A stretch of DNA of 64,000 bases from JANQOZ01 sp045106555 (GCA_045106555.1 JBGCET010000020.1:124001-188000); one strand, 5' to 3'. Counted from the first letter of the stretch, positions 51,302 to 61,098 are shown. Notes: generated by a model not told the origin, from the letters alone. Program-made: numbers and translations.

Positions 51302-53511
51302 GTCGCCGTCCGGTGGCGCGGTTTTTTCAGCGCACCCTGCCAATTGCGTCGGTGTTGGCGCTGCTTTTTATTGCCCTGTATTCCGCTGGTGACGCAACTC
51401 AAGGCGACAGCACCTGGAGTCAGTACTACCAGTGGATTTTTCCCGTTGCGGGCATTGCGCTATTTGTGTTGGCCGTCGCCGTGCTGTGGCGACTGATCAA
51501 CCTGGTGCGGCGGCGCCGGGCCGGCCACCCTGGGGCCCGACTGACTCAACGTATGGTGCTGATGTTTGTGGCCTTGGCCGTGCCCCCGGCCCTGATTGTC
51601 TACTGGTTCTCGGTGGATTTTCTCAATCGCAGCATTGATCAGTGGTTCGATGTTGACGTTGCCACGGCGCTGGAAGACGCCCAGGCCATTGGGGTTCGAT
51701 TTCTGGAACTGCAAAAAATCGAAAAAAATAATTTGACGGCCAGAATGGCGCAAAGACTGGCCGATATTTCCAACGATGATCTGGCCTCGCCTCTGCGCGC
51801 GCTGGTGGCGGAAGGTGACGCCCTGGAGATGACCGTGCTGGGCAACACCGGTCGGGTGATTCGCACCAGCAGCCGCGATCTCGGCCGGTTTACCGCGGAC
51901 CTACCCAGCGACCTGCAGCTGCTGCAGGCTCGTCAGCGTGGCAGTTTTGTGGACTACGAGCCCAACATGGAAGAAGACGGGTCACTGCAGGTGCGCGTCC
52001 TGCATGCCATTCCGGATCGCGGATTGGGGCCGGAGCGGGTTTTGCAGGGGATCTTCGAGGTGCCTCAGGGCTTTGATGAACAGGCAAGTAATGTCGAACT
52101 GCAGTACCTGCGCTACCAGTCGCTGAAGTTTCAGCGCAAAGCGCTGAAACAGGCCTTTGTGTTGATCCTGTCTATGGTGCTGACGTTAAGCGTTCTCCTG
52201 GCACTGCTGCTAGCCTTCAATACGGCACGCCGTCTGGTGCACCCGATCAGTAATCTTGCGGAGGCCACCCGAAGCATTGCCGGGGGCGATTACCAGCGCC
52301 GTCTGCCCGTTCCAAGCAACGACGAGCTGGGTTTCCTGGTCCAGTCTTTCAACTTGATGACCGAGGAAATTGAGCGTTCAACTGATGAAGCCAGCCGATC
52401 CCGCCGTGAGGCCGAAGCCCGACGAGATTTTCTGGAAACCGTGCTTGGCAGTTTGACCTCCGGCGTCATTACCCTCACCAGCAGCGGGGTTATTCAAGCC
52501 GTCAACCAGGCTGCCCAGGATATATTGGGTGTTGATGACAACACGCTGCGTGAGCGTACCCTGAGCGCGGTGGCGAAAGACCACCTGTGGTTAACCCCGC
52601 TGGCCGATCTGGCCGTTCGAAACGCTCAAACTTCTCATCGCTGGCGGGAAGAAATCACCCTGGAAGGTGAGGGCGATGAGTTGGTTTTAACCTGCCGCGG
52701 TGCCCGTTTGCCAATGCCTGACGACAGCGTCGGCACCGTGCTGGTGTTTGAAGACATGACCGATCTTGCCAGAGCCCAGCGCGAAGCCGCCTGGGGTGAG
52801 GTTGCAAGGCGCCTGGCCCATGAGGTGAAAAACCCACTGACTCCAATACAGCTGTCAGCCGAACGTCTAAGGCATAAATACCTGGGTAAGATGCCCGAAA
52901 AAGATGCGGAAGTTCTGGACCGCGCAACCCGTACCATCGTCAGCCAGGTAGAAGCCTTGAAGACCATGGTCAATGCTTTCAGCGACTACGCCAGGGCTCC
53001 CACGCTGCAGCTTGAACCCCTGCGCCTCAGCGAGCTGGTTGAGGAGATGATGGAGTTTTATCAGGCCGGCGATCGAAAAATGAGTCTTACCTGTGAGTGG
53101 ATGGAGCAAGAGCCGCGAGTATTTGCCGACCGCCTGAGGCTCAGGCAGCTGCTGCACAATTTGATCAAGAATGCTCAGGAGGCTAATGACGCCGGCGCTC
53201 TCAAGCTCAATGCTGCCAGTCATCTGGAGTGGCAACGTGGCGCTGCGACCCTATGTTTGAGTTTGCGCGACAATGGCCCGGGATTGCCGCCGGATATCCA
53301 GGACAAGATGTTTGAGCCTTATGCCACCAGCAAGAGTCGCGGCACCGGCATTGGTCTGGCGATTGTGAAAAAAATTGCCGAAGAACACGGCGGCGACATT
53401 AGCGCCCGCAATGCGGAGAAGGGCGGAGCCGTGTTTGAGCTGCGCTTGCCGGTAGAGGTTGCTGAGCTCGCCAGCGCGCCGCCTGAACAATCCCAAATTT
53501 CTTCGAATTGA
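51298..53511 (+). CDS. NtrY-like sensor histidine kinase
   Basis: The 737-residue kinase has about four N-terminal/central transmembrane helices with an extracytoplasmic part between ~115 and ~290. A HAMP domain (RRLVHPISNLAEATRSIAGG), a PAS-like domain (SLTSGVITLTSSGVIQAVNQ), the H-box RRLAHEVKNPLTPIQLSAER, the N-box LLHNLIKNAQEANDAG and G-boxes DNGPGLPP and GTGIGLAIVKKIAEEH follow. This matches NtrY. Its partner is the response regulator 139 bases downstream. The signal may relate to redox, nitrogen or envelope state in this family. Confidence 0.92.
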   Translation: MSRRPVARFFQRTLPIASVLALLFIALYSAGDATQGDSTWSQYYQWIFPVAGIALFVLAVAVLWRLINLVRRRRAGHPGARLTQRMVLMFVALAVPPALIVYWFSVDFLNRSIDQWFDVDVATALEDAQAIGVRFLELQKIEKNNLTARMAQRLADISNDDLASPLRALVAEGDALEMTVLGNTGRVIRTSSRDLGRFTADLPSDLQLLQARQRGSFVDYEPNMEEDGSLQVRVLHAIPDRGLGPERVLQGIFEVPQGFDEQASNVELQYLRYQSLKFQRKALKQAFVLILSMVLTLSVLLALLLAFNTARRLVHPISNLAEATRSIAGGDYQRRLPVPSNDELGFLVQSFNLMTEEIERSTDEASRSRREAEARRDFLETVLGSLTSGVITLTSSGVIQAVNQAAQDILGVDDNTLRERTLSAVAKDHLWLTPLADLAVRNAQTSHRWREEITLEGEGDELVLTCRGARLPMPDDSVGTVLVFEDMTDLARAQREAAWGEVARRLAHEVKNPLTPIQLSAERLRHKYLGKMPEKDAEVLDRATRTIVSQVEALKTMVNAFSDYARAPTLQLEPLRLSELVEEMMEFYQAGDRKMSLTCEWMEQEPRVFADRLRLRQLLHNLIKNAQEANDAGALKLNAASHLEWQRGAATLCLSLRDNGPGLPPDIQDKMFEPYATSKSRGTGIGLAIVKKIAEEHGGDISARNAEKGGAVFELRLPVEVAELASAPPEQSQISSN

Positions 53512-53650
53512 TGCAACAGGTCACAAGCTGACGGCGGCGGTATACTGTGGGTCGAAGCCACCCATGCCCATGCAGATTATGACCAGTGTTTTTAGTGCGA
53601 ACACATCCATGCGCCACTCACCTATGACGGCTACAGGGAACTAAGCAACA

Positions 53651-55018
53651 ATGTCCACAGGACACATCCTGGTCGTGGACGACGAGCCCGATATCAGGGA
53701 TCTGGTCACCGACATATTGGCTGATGAAGGGTTTTCCGTCTCCAGCGCGGCAGATGCTGAGCAGGCCCGTGAGGCCCGTCGTGCGTCGCGACCGGATCTC
53801 GCCCTGCTGGATATCTGGATGCCCGGTACCGATGGCATTAGTCTACTGCGCGAATGGGGTGAGGGAGGCGCTTTACCGTTTCCCGTCATCATGATGTCCG
53901 GGCACGGGTCGGTAGAAACTGCGGTAGAGGCCACCAAACTGGGGGCCTACGATTTTATCGAGAAACCTGTCTCACTACCCAAGCTGCTGCTAAGCGTGGA
54001 GCGGGCGTTGGAGGCCGGTAGCCTCAAACGTGAAAACGAAGGTTTGCGCCAACGTCTGGCTCCGGCAGTCGAGCCGGTGGGCGTTAGCGCCGCCATGCAG
54101 CAGCTGCGCGAACAGCTGGAGCGGGTTGCCCGGCACGATACCTGGGTGCTGATCAGCGGCGAGGCGGGTGTCGGCAAGGCCACTGTTGCTCGTTACCTGC
54201 ACACGGTCAGCAATCGTGCTCAGGAGCCTTTCGTGGAACTGAATGTCGGCAATATTGCGGCTGAAAATTCAGAACGAGAAATTTTTGGCCAAGAAACCGA
54301 TGGCCAAATCAACTACGGCAGACTTGAGCAAGCCAACGGCGGCACGTTGTTCGTTGATGAGGTGTCCGACATGAGCGAGGACACTCAAACCCGCCTTTCC
54401 AGCGCGTTGACCAGCGGTCAGGTGACCCGCCTGGGCGGCACTGAGCCGGTGACCATCGATGTTCGAGTGATCGCTGCAACGCGGCGCGATTTGGAACGAG
54501 AGGTCAAAGAGGGACGCTTTCGCGAAGATCTTTACTATCAGCTGAACGTGGTTCCCTTAACCGTGCCGCCGCTGCGGGATCGGCCGGAGGACGTGCCTGA
54601 GCTGCTGCGTTTTTATACCGAGTATTTTCCCAGTCGAGAAAAGCTCCCTTACCGCCATTTCGCCGTGGCTGCGCAAAACAAGCTGCGCAACCATCGCTGG
54701 CCCGGCAACGTACGAGAATTGAAAAACCTGGTGCAGAGACTGCTGATTCTCGGCGCTGGCGACATTGAAGCCGATGAGGTCGAGGCGGCGCTGGGCGCGG
54801 TGACCGAGACGCCGGGAAATCAGCTGTTGGCGGATGTGAATTTCTCTTTGCCGCTGCGTGAATCCCGGGAGCAATTTGAGCGGGCCTATTTGGTCTATAA
54901 GCTCAAAGAGGCTCAGGGCAGCGTCGGCCGACTGGCCAAGGCGGCGGGAATGGAGCGCACACACCTCTATCGCAAATTGCGCGCTCTCAACATCGACCCG
55001 AAGCGGCTCAACGAATGA
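53651..55018 (+). CDS. NtrX-like response regulator lacking GAFTGA
   Basis: The 455-residue protein has a receiver (ILVVDDEPDIRDL, acceptor in LALLDIWMPGTDG, FIEKPVSLPKL), an AAA+ domain (Walker A GEAGVGKATVAR, GGTLFVDEVSDM) and a C-terminal Fis-type helix-turn-helix (VGRLAKAAGMERTHLYRKLRAL). The sigma-54 contact loop is missing: where EnhancerBP proteins read ELFG.EKGAFTGA this one reads EIFGQETDGQINYG. It probably controls sigma-70 promoters or acts by DNA binding alone. ATGA overlap with trkA. Confidence 0.9.
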   Translation: MSTGHILVVDDEPDIRDLVTDILADEGFSVSSAADAEQAREARRASRPDLALLDIWMPGTDGISLLREWGEGGALPFPVIMMSGHGSVETAVEATKLGAYDFIEKPVSLPKLLLSVERALEAGSLKRENEGLRQRLAPAVEPVGVSAAMQQLREQLERVARHDTWVLISGEAGVGKATVARYLHTVSNRAQEPFVELNVGNIAAENSEREIFGQETDGQINYGRLEQANGGTLFVDEVSDMSEDTQTRLSSALTSGQVTRLGGTEPVTIDVRVIAATRRDLEREVKEGRFREDLYYQLNVVPLTVPPLRDRPEDVPELLRFYTEYFPSREKLPYRHFAVAAQNKLRNHRWPGNVRELKNLVQRLLILGAGDIEADEVEAALGAVTETPGNQLLADVNFSLPLRESREQFERAYLVYKLKEAQGSVGRLAKAAGMERTHLYRKLRALNIDPKRLNE

Positions 55019-56394
55019 AAATCATGATTCTGGGTGCGGGTCAGGTCGGCTCGTCGGTGGCGGCCAGCCTGTCACGAGAAGAAAACGACATTACGGTGGT
55101 GGATACAAACGCTCAGCGTTTGGGCGAGCTGCAAGATAAGCTGGATATCCGCGGCGTGCTGGGCAACGCCTCCCACCCCAAGGTACTGATCCGGGCCGGT
55201 GCCGAAGATGCCGATATGGTGGTGGCGCTGACCAACAGCGATGAAATTAACATGGTGGCCTGTCAGGTGTGCTACACCATCTTCCATACACCCACCAAAA
55301 TTGCCCGAGTGCGGGCCGCCGAATATCTGGACTACCCCGAGCTTTTTTCTGGTGAAAACTGCCCGGTGGACGTATTGATCAGCCCGGAAAAACTGGTGAC
55401 CGAACACGTCAAGCGACTGATCGAGTATCCTGGTTCACTGCAGGTGTTGGATTTCGCTGACGGTCGGGCACAGATTGTGGCGGTGGCCACCGTTGAAGGC
55501 GGTGCCCTCACCGGGCACAAGATTTCCGAACTGCGCAAGCTGTTGCCGGACGATATTGAAATTCGAGTCGCCGCTATCTTCCGAGAAGAAAAAGCCCTGA
55601 TACCCAAGGGCGATACCATCATGATCCCGGGTGATATTGTTTTCTTCCTGGCCGCGCGTAACCACATCCTTCGAGTAATGGCGGAAATTCGTAAGCTTGA
55701 ACAGCCCGCGAGGCGAGTGCTGCTGGCGGGCGGTGGCAATATTGGCGCGTCCCTCGCCGCGGTGTTGGAAGAAGAAGATTACCTGGTCAAGCTGGTAGAA
55801 CGCTCTCGAGAGCGGGCCAAGTACATTGCGGAAAGTCTGGAAAAAACCATTGTTCTGGTCGGCGACTGCGCGGATGAAGATCTGTTGCGGGAAGAAAACA
55901 TCGACCAAACCGATATGTTTTGCGCCCTGACCAATGACGATGAGGCCAACATACTGTCGTCCATGCTGGCTAAGAAAATGGGCGCCAGGCGAGTGATCTC
56001 ACTGGTTAACCGCGCGTCTTACGTGGACATGATGGAAGCGGGCACCATCGATATCGCTCTGTCGCCGCAGCAAATTACCATTGGCGCATTGTTAACTCAC
56101 GTCCGCCGTGGCCACATGGTTAAAGTGCATTCGCTGCGCCGGGGCGCGGCTGAAGCCATCGAGGCGGTGGCTCATGGGGATAACCGAACTTCCCGAGTGG
56201 TGGGCCGTGCGGTGGAGGAAATTCCTCTTCCTGAGGAGGTCACCATAGTGGGCATTGTGCGCGGCGAATCGCTGATTATTGCCCACCACGATGAGGTGAT
56301 TGAACCGGAAGACCACGTCATCTTGCTGGTGCTCAACAAGGCCGGGCTGGGTGAAGTGGAACAACTGTTCCAGGTTGGCGCCACCTTCATCTGA
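55015..56394 (+). CDS. trkA: Trk potassium uptake NAD-binding subunit TrkA
   Basis: The 459-residue peripheral protein has two RCK units. The first NAD fold starts MKIMILGAGQVGSSVAASLS and the second ARRVLLAGGGNIGASLAAVL, each followed by a TrkA-C domain. It gates TrkH in response to nucleotides. The gene is coupled to the NtrX-like regulator before it and to trkH after it (TGATG), which ties potassium uptake to the same operon. Confidence 0.97.
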   Translation: MKIMILGAGQVGSSVAASLSREENDITVVDTNAQRLGELQDKLDIRGVLGNASHPKVLIRAGAEDADMVVALTNSDEINMVACQVCYTIFHTPTKIARVRAAEYLDYPELFSGENCPVDVLISPEKLVTEHVKRLIEYPGSLQVLDFADGRAQIVAVATVEGGALTGHKISELRKLLPDDIEIRVAAIFREEKALIPKGDTIMIPGDIVFFLAARNHILRVMAEIRKLEQPARRVLLAGGGNIGASLAAVLEEEDYLVKLVERSRERAKYIAESLEKTIVLVGDCADEDLLREENIDQTDMFCALTNDDEANILSSMLAKKMGARRVISLVNRASYVDMMEAGTIDIALSPQQITIGALLTHVRRGHMVKVHSLRRGAAEAIEAVAHGDNRTSRVVGRAVEEIPLPEEVTIVGIVRGESLIIAHHDEVIEPEDHVILLVLNKAGLGEVEQLFQVGATFI

Positions 56395-57860
56395 TGGCCG
56401 TTACTAACGTTCGATTTCAGTCCATCCAGCGCATCGTGGGTGTGCTGCTGGTGCTGTCCAGCGTCACCATGGTGCCGCCGGCACTGGTGGGCTGGTTTTA
56501 CGCTGACGGCAGCACCACCGCCTTTCTTGAAGGGTTCGCCTTGGTATTAGTGCTGGGCGCAGCATGCTGGTTTCCCGTTCGCCACGTTCGCCGTGAGCTG
56601 CGTATCCGCGATGGGTTTGTGGTGGTGGTGGCCTGCTGGATGGTGCTGGGGCTGGCCGGTTCCGTGCCGCTGTTTCTGTCCAGCCAGCCTGAACTGAGCC
56701 TGACCGACGCGGTTTTTGAATCCATGTCCGCGCTGACAACTACCGGCGCAACGGTTCTCACCGGCATTGATTTTCTTCCCAAAGGAATCCTTTTTTACCG
56801 CCAGCAGCTGCAGTGGTTGGGCGGTATGGGAATTATTGTTTTGGCCGTAGCAGTGCTGCCCATGCTGCGCATTGGCGGCATGCAGCTGTATCGAGCGGAA
56901 ACCCCCGGGCCGATGAAGGACAACAAGCTCACCCCGCGCATTGCCGAAACCGCGAAGGCACTGTGGAACCTGTATTTGTGGATTACCGTCACCTGCGCAC
57001 TGGCCTACTGGATCGCCGGTATGACAATTTTTGACGCCGTGGGCCACGCCTTTTCCACCGTTGCTATCGGCGGATTTTCCACCCACGATCTCAGCATCGG
57101 TTACTTCAACAGCCCCACCATCGAAGTCATCTGCATGACCTTCATGTTTGTGGCGGGGATTAATTTTGCGCTGCACTTCATGGCTTGGCGTCGAGCCAGT
57201 ATGTCGCCTTATACCGGTGATCCAGAATTAAAGGCGTACATCGCTCTGTTAGTTGGGGCCACGGTTTTTTGTACCTGGCAGCTGTGGAGCCACAGCGTAT
57301 ATCCCGACGCCCTGCAGGCACTGCGTTACGGCATGTTCCAGGTGATTTCCATCGCGACCACCGCCGGCTTCGCCACTGACAGTTTTTACCTTTGGCCAGC
57401 GACGCTACCGCTGCTGTTATTACTGCTGAGTTGTATCGGCGCCTGCGCCGGTTCTACCGGTGGCGGCATGAAAGTGATTCGGGTGCTGCTGCTGTACAAG
57501 CAAGGCTGGCGGGAGATGATCAGGCTGGTGCATCCCAGCGCGCTGGCGCCAGTAAAGCTGGGCAATCGCAGCGCGTCAGAAAAAGTGATTCAGTCTGTGT
57601 GGGGGTTTTTCTCCGTCTACGTGCTCTGTTTCTGTGTCATGTCGCTGCTGCTGACCGGGTTTGGCGTTGATCTGGTCACCGCCGTGTCGTCGGTGCTGTC
57701 CTGCATGAACAACCTGGGTCCTGCCCTGGGCCAGGCCGGCCCCCACTACGCCGATTTGGCAGACCCGGCCAAGTGGATTTTGAGCCTAGCCATGATTATG
57801 GGGCGACTGGAACTGTTTACGCTGTTGATTTTATTTACGCCGGTGTTCTGGCGGAACTAA
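56394..57860 (+). CDS. trkH: Trk potassium transporter membrane subunit TrkH
   Basis: The 488-residue channel-like transporter has four M1-P-M2 repeats. Filter segments are visible as ALTTTGATVLTGID, STVAIGGFSTHD, SIATTAGFATDS and SCMNNLGPALGQAG. It imports K+ with TrkA. It ends the def operon. Its stop TAA overlaps the TAG of the convergent methyltransferase gene by two bases, so no room exists for a terminator between them. Confidence 0.97.
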   Translation: MAVTNVRFQSIQRIVGVLLVLSSVTMVPPALVGWFYADGSTTAFLEGFALVLVLGAACWFPVRHVRRELRIRDGFVVVVACWMVLGLAGSVPLFLSSQPELSLTDAVFESMSALTTTGATVLTGIDFLPKGILFYRQQLQWLGGMGIIVLAVAVLPMLRIGGMQLYRAETPGPMKDNKLTPRIAETAKALWNLYLWITVTCALAYWIAGMTIFDAVGHAFSTVAIGGFSTHDLSIGYFNSPTIEVICMTFMFVAGINFALHFMAWRRASMSPYTGDPELKAYIALLVGATVFCTWQLWSHSVYPDALQALRYGMFQVISIATTAGFATDSFYLWPATLPLLLLLLSCIGACAGSTGGGMKVIRVLLLYKQGWREMIRLVHPSALAPVKLGNRSASEKVIQSVWGFFSVYVLCFCVMSLLLTGFGVDLVTAVSSVLSCMNNLGPALGQAGPHYADLADPAKWILSLAMIMGRLELFTLLILFTPVFWRN

Positions 57861-58585
57861 CTTTTCCTGCTGACAACGGTTACCAGTCCGTTGGTCACCT
57901 GCAGATCGACACCGGTGAATCCAGCGGCTCTCAGCTGCGACTCTACCCAGTCTGGTGACAAACGCAGTTTCCGGTAGAAACTTTTCTTGAGCTCCCAGGT
58001 TCCGGCGACAGAAGTGTAGACGAGGTCATGGACTTTGACCTGCTCCTGCTCGTACTCAAGGAAACAGGTGAAAATCGTTTGAGAATCCTGTTTCACCGGG
58101 ATAAACCGATCCAGGTCGGTGAGTTCAAAGGACATGTCGCGGAAGGTTAGAACGAACTGGCCCGATTTTTCGAGTTGCTGATATACGTCGCACAACAACC
58201 TGCTCACATCGGCTTTTGTGGGCAGGTGCAGGAGGGTATCGGTCATGCACACGGTCAATTCGCAGTGGCTTTCGACGTGCTGGCTGAAATGCAGCAGGTC
58301 GTCACAATGGGTCACCACGCGGTCAGTGGTGTCGTTGGCCCGCAGTTCGTCTAGTAGCTTCTGATCAAGGTCGATTGCCGTGACGTTAAAGCCTCGTTCG
58401 GACAGTGGAATGCTCTGAAACCCACAACCAGCGCCCAAATCCACCGCGGTTTTTGATCCCGTCGGGTGCAGCTTCAAACGGTCAAAAAACTCGTGATTGC
58501 TTTTTAGCTGGGTTTCGAACCCGCCTTGCATCCAGGAATAAACGTCTGACAGAACGTCTCGATAGTGATTTTCTGAAGTTGCCAT
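57857..58585 (-). CDS. SAM-dependent methyltransferase, class I
   Basis: The 242-residue protein has the motif I of class I methyltransferases, TAVDLGAGCGFQSIPLSERG, then FNVTAIDLDQKLLDEL (motif II) and later strands LTVCMTDTLLHLPTK and GQFVLTFRDM. The substrate is not predictable. It lies alone on the minus strand; upstream on the same strand is the STAS gene, whose stop is 50 bases away. Confidence 0.88.
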   Translation of the reverse strand: MATSENHYRDVLSDVYSWMQGGFETQLKSNHEFFDRLKLHPTGSKTAVDLGAGCGFQSIPLSERGFNVTAIDLDQKLLDELRANDTTDRVVTHCDDLLHFSQHVESHCELTVCMTDTLLHLPTKADVSRLLCDVYQQLEKSGQFVLTFRDMSFELTDLDRFIPVKQDSQTIFTCFLEYEQEQVKVHDLVYTSVAGTWELKKSFYRKLRLSPDWVESQLRAAGFTGVDLQVTNGLVTVVSRKS

Positions 58586-58635
58586 GCAGTGCGCCGAAAA
58601 TGCCCGTCAAGAGGTTGGCTACACTAGGTAATCTG

Positions 58636-59001
58636 TTATGCCCTGTCTACCGTTGCAGAAGCCAGTTGTGGCTTGGGTTTGAAGGCGCCGGCGCCCATTG
58701 GTAGAGCTGACTCAAGGCGATGCAGAGATATCAAATCGCAAACGGCTTTGGATGCGCCAGTAAGGGTAAACGGCGTGCCGCGGGCGATAGCTGCAACGTA
58801 GCCCGCCACCAGCACCGCCAGCGCTGCGGTATCGATGAACTCAACCTGAGAGAGGTCAATTTCAACGGCCTGAAATCGCTCCTGCGACCCACGCAGCACA
58901 TGACCTAAGTAGGACGACTCATGCCGGGTGAGGCGTTGACGGCAAACGATGTTTAGTGCTGGGCACCGGTTAGGACCGCTTTGGGAAATCACGATAGTCA
59001 T
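58636..59001 (-). CDS. STAS-domain protein (anti-sigma antagonist-like)
   Basis: The 121-residue protein carries a STAS domain with AVEIDLSQVEFIDTAALAVLV and CDLISLHRL. In SpoIIAA-type antagonists the phosphorylated residue is Ser in IDSSG; here it is Thr (IDTAA). It may still be phosphorylated or may act as a subunit of a lipid-transport (MlaB-like) or signalling complex. No kinase or sigma gene is adjacent. The C-terminal ~20 residues are an unstructured tail. Confidence 0.78.
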   Translation of the reverse strand: MTIVISQSGPNRCPALNIVCRQRLTRHESSYLGHVLRGSQERFQAVEIDLSQVEFIDTAALAVLVAGYVAAIARGTPFTLTGASKAVCDLISLHRLESALPMGAGAFKPKPQLASATVDRA

Positions 59002-59147
59002 GGTGGCTCGGGTCGCCTTGGGCGCCTGTGAAACAGAACACCTGTAAGACGCCTGAAGGAAGATAATCCTTCAAAAACCTCCTGGCGATATGACCAATAA
59101 CCTCTGCGGTTATTGTTCGGTCAGCCGTTTTACGCTGTAGTTCGCTG

Positions 59148-59519
59148 ATGAAATTTCTGGCAACCACAGGGTTTGTGCTGGTCGGGTTAATCAACCTGGC
59201 TCCAGTGGTGGGCGTGCTGGGTGTGTCCCAGCTAGCCCGCCTTTACGCAGTGGACATCGCTCATAACGATATCGCGCTGTTGCTAATGCACAGAGCGGTC
59301 TTGCTTGGGATTGTCGGCGCGTTGCTGGTGGCGGCCGGATTTATCCCTTCACTGCGCAATGCAGCAGTGATCGCCGGCGCAATCAGCATGGGTGTGTATG
59401 TCCTATTGGTATTTGTTGGCGGTGTGGACAATACCCATCTCGTGAAAATCGCCTGGATCGACGTCGGCGCTCTGGGAGTTCTTGGTATCGCCGGCTTATT
59501 GCACCTGAAATCAAGCTAG
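59148..59519 (+). CDS. Small four-helix membrane protein
   Basis: The 123-residue protein has four hydrophobic helices (TTGFVLVGLINLAPVVGVLG; LLMHRAVLLGIVGALLVAAG; NAAVIAGAISMGVYVLLVFVGG; IDVGALGVLGIAGLLHL). Similar proteins are often labelled phosphopantetheine adenylyltransferase in databases, which I regard as a wrong transfer. Function unknown. Its end overlaps the convergent GDSL gene by nine bases. Confidence 0.7.
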   Translation: MKFLATTGFVLVGLINLAPVVGVLGVSQLARLYAVDIAHNDIALLLMHRAVLLGIVGALLVAAGFIPSLRNAAVIAGAISMGVYVLLVFVGGVDNTHLVKIAWIDVGALGVLGIAGLLHLKSS

Positions 59520-60248
59520 CAGTTCATTTATCCGCACCGCCCGAGCAATTTCTTTGGCCCAAAGAACAATGGATTGGGCGTTAGGGTGGTAGCCGTCTTC
59601 AGCAAAATTTTCCGGTTGAGTATCGATCTGCGTGGCCAGGAAATCCCAGTTAAGACTACTCGCCAGGTATTGTCCCGCATGTTGGAACGCTTTGGCGCGT
59701 TGCCCAATGACCCAGCGCAATGGCTGAGGTAGGCGCGGAAACTGCCACATGGGTGGTACACCCAGAAGGATCACCTGGGCATCCGGTGAGTGCTTTTCCA
59801 CCCCTTCGGCTAAACGTTCCAGGTCTTGGCCAAATTTGACCAGGCTTACCAGGCCGGTCACATCGTTAACGCCTACAGAAATCACGATAAGGTCATAGGG
59901 TTCGGGAGCCAGCTCAGTCAGCAGCCGGTCGGCAACTTTGCTCGCGGTGTATCCACTGCGACCAACCGCATGCCAGCTGACGCCCCCCTTATCAGAGTTC
60001 AAACGAGTGCTAACCGCTTCTGCCAGTTGCGCCGTCAGCGATTCACTGCGGTGCTCCGTGCCCACGCCGTCGATGATGGAGTCACCCAATCCCAAAATGC
60101 GAAACGAAACCGGCGAACGCGTTTGCCCGAGCCCGGGTCCTGGCGCACCGGGCAGCGTTTCAGTGGAGCGTCTGAGCCACAGGGCCTGGGCTAAAACCAA
60201 CGGAAAGCACAGCCAAAATACGCTCACGTGCAATAAAGCTTGAAACAC
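59511..60248 (-). CDS. SGNH/GDSL-family hydrolase
   Basis: The 245-residue protein has an N-terminal hydrophobic signal or anchor segment (FWLCFPLVLAQALW). The SGNH blocks are GLGDSIIDGVG (catalytic Ser), SVGVNDVTG and the Asp-His block EDGYHPNAQS. Such enzymes are esterases or lipases of the periplasm or membrane. It overlaps the small membrane-protein gene at its 3' end and is divergent from the SDR gene. Confidence 0.88.
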   Translation of the reverse strand: MFQALLHVSVFWLCFPLVLAQALWLRRSTETLPGAPGPGLGQTRSPVSFRILGLGDSIIDGVGTEHRSESLTAQLAEAVSTRLNSDKGGVSWHAVGRSGYTASKVADRLLTELAPEPYDLIVISVGVNDVTGLVSLVKFGQDLERLAEGVEKHSPDAQVILLGVPPMWQFPRLPQPLRWVIGQRAKAFQHAGQYLASSLNWDFLATQIDTQPENFAEDGYHPNAQSIVLWAKEIARAVRINELLA

Positions 60249-60345
60249 GTCACCACCCTCGTTGAGATCAGCGGCGAATTCTACCCCGATTGGGCCAAAT
60301 AAACGCCATCACGCTGCACTGACACGACCCTCATACACTAGCGCC

Positions 60346-61044
60346 ATGAACGTATTAATCATTGGAAGCAGTGGCGGCATTGGTAAGGCCCTGGCGCAGC
60401 AGGTTCAACGCCGCTGGCCCGATGCAAACCTAATCTGCGCATCGCGCAGCGGCGATGAAGGCAGTCATCTAATCGACCTGACCCGCGAGGACAGCGTCGC
60501 GGCTGCGGCCGCCTCAGTTGCCGGTCAGGTAGATCAGCTGCACTGGCTCATCAACGCGACAGGCACGCTGCACGGCGACTCCTGGCAGCCAGAAAAACAG
60601 CTCAAAGACCTCAACCAAAATGCGATGACCGCCCTGCTGAACATCAACACCGTGGGCCCCATGCTGCTTGCTCGTTATTTCGTGCCGCTGCTAACCCACA
60701 ATGCCGCCAGCGTGTTTGCCACGCTGGCCGCCCGAGTTGGCAGCATCAGCGACAACCGCAAAGGCGGCTGGTACAGCTACCGTATGTCCAAAGCCGCCTT
60801 GATCATGGGTATCCGAACGTTGGCCATCGAGAGCGCTCGCCGAGCCCCGAATCTGGCCTGTGTGGCTCTGCACCCAGGCACGGTGGCCACCGATCTGTCT
60901 GCTCCGTTCCAACGCCACGTTCCTGACGCTCAGCTGTTCACCCCGGAACGATCCGCCAACCACCTTCTGGACGTGATCCAAACCCTGACCCCAGAACAAT
61001 CCGGCAAACACATAGCGTGGGACGGCAAAGAGATCCCAGAATAA
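60346..61044 (+). CDS. Short-chain dehydrogenase/reductase
   Basis: The 232-residue protein has the NAD(P) motif IGSSGGIGKALA at the N-terminus, NATGTL (the NxAG variant), and the catalytic residues Ser in ARVGSIS and YRMSK (Tyr-x3-Lys). It resembles the C-factor/CsgA-type group of small SDRs. ATG 60346 places the fold at the very N-terminus, as expected; 60262 would add 28 unrelated residues. Substrate unknown. Confidence 0.9.
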   Translation: MNVLIIGSSGGIGKALAQQVQRRWPDANLICASRSGDEGSHLIDLTREDSVAAAAASVAGQVDQLHWLINATGTLHGDSWQPEKQLKDLNQNAMTALLNINTVGPMLLARYFVPLLTHNAASVFATLAARVGSISDNRKGGWYSYRMSKAALIMGIRTLAIESARRAPNLACVALHPGTVATDLSAPFQRHVPDAQLFTPERSANHLLDVIQTLTPEQSGKHIAWDGKEIPE

Positions 61045-61098
61045 CCTCTTAATAACGCCGACCGACAGACTCAATGAAAGTCGCGGCGAACAATGGGA

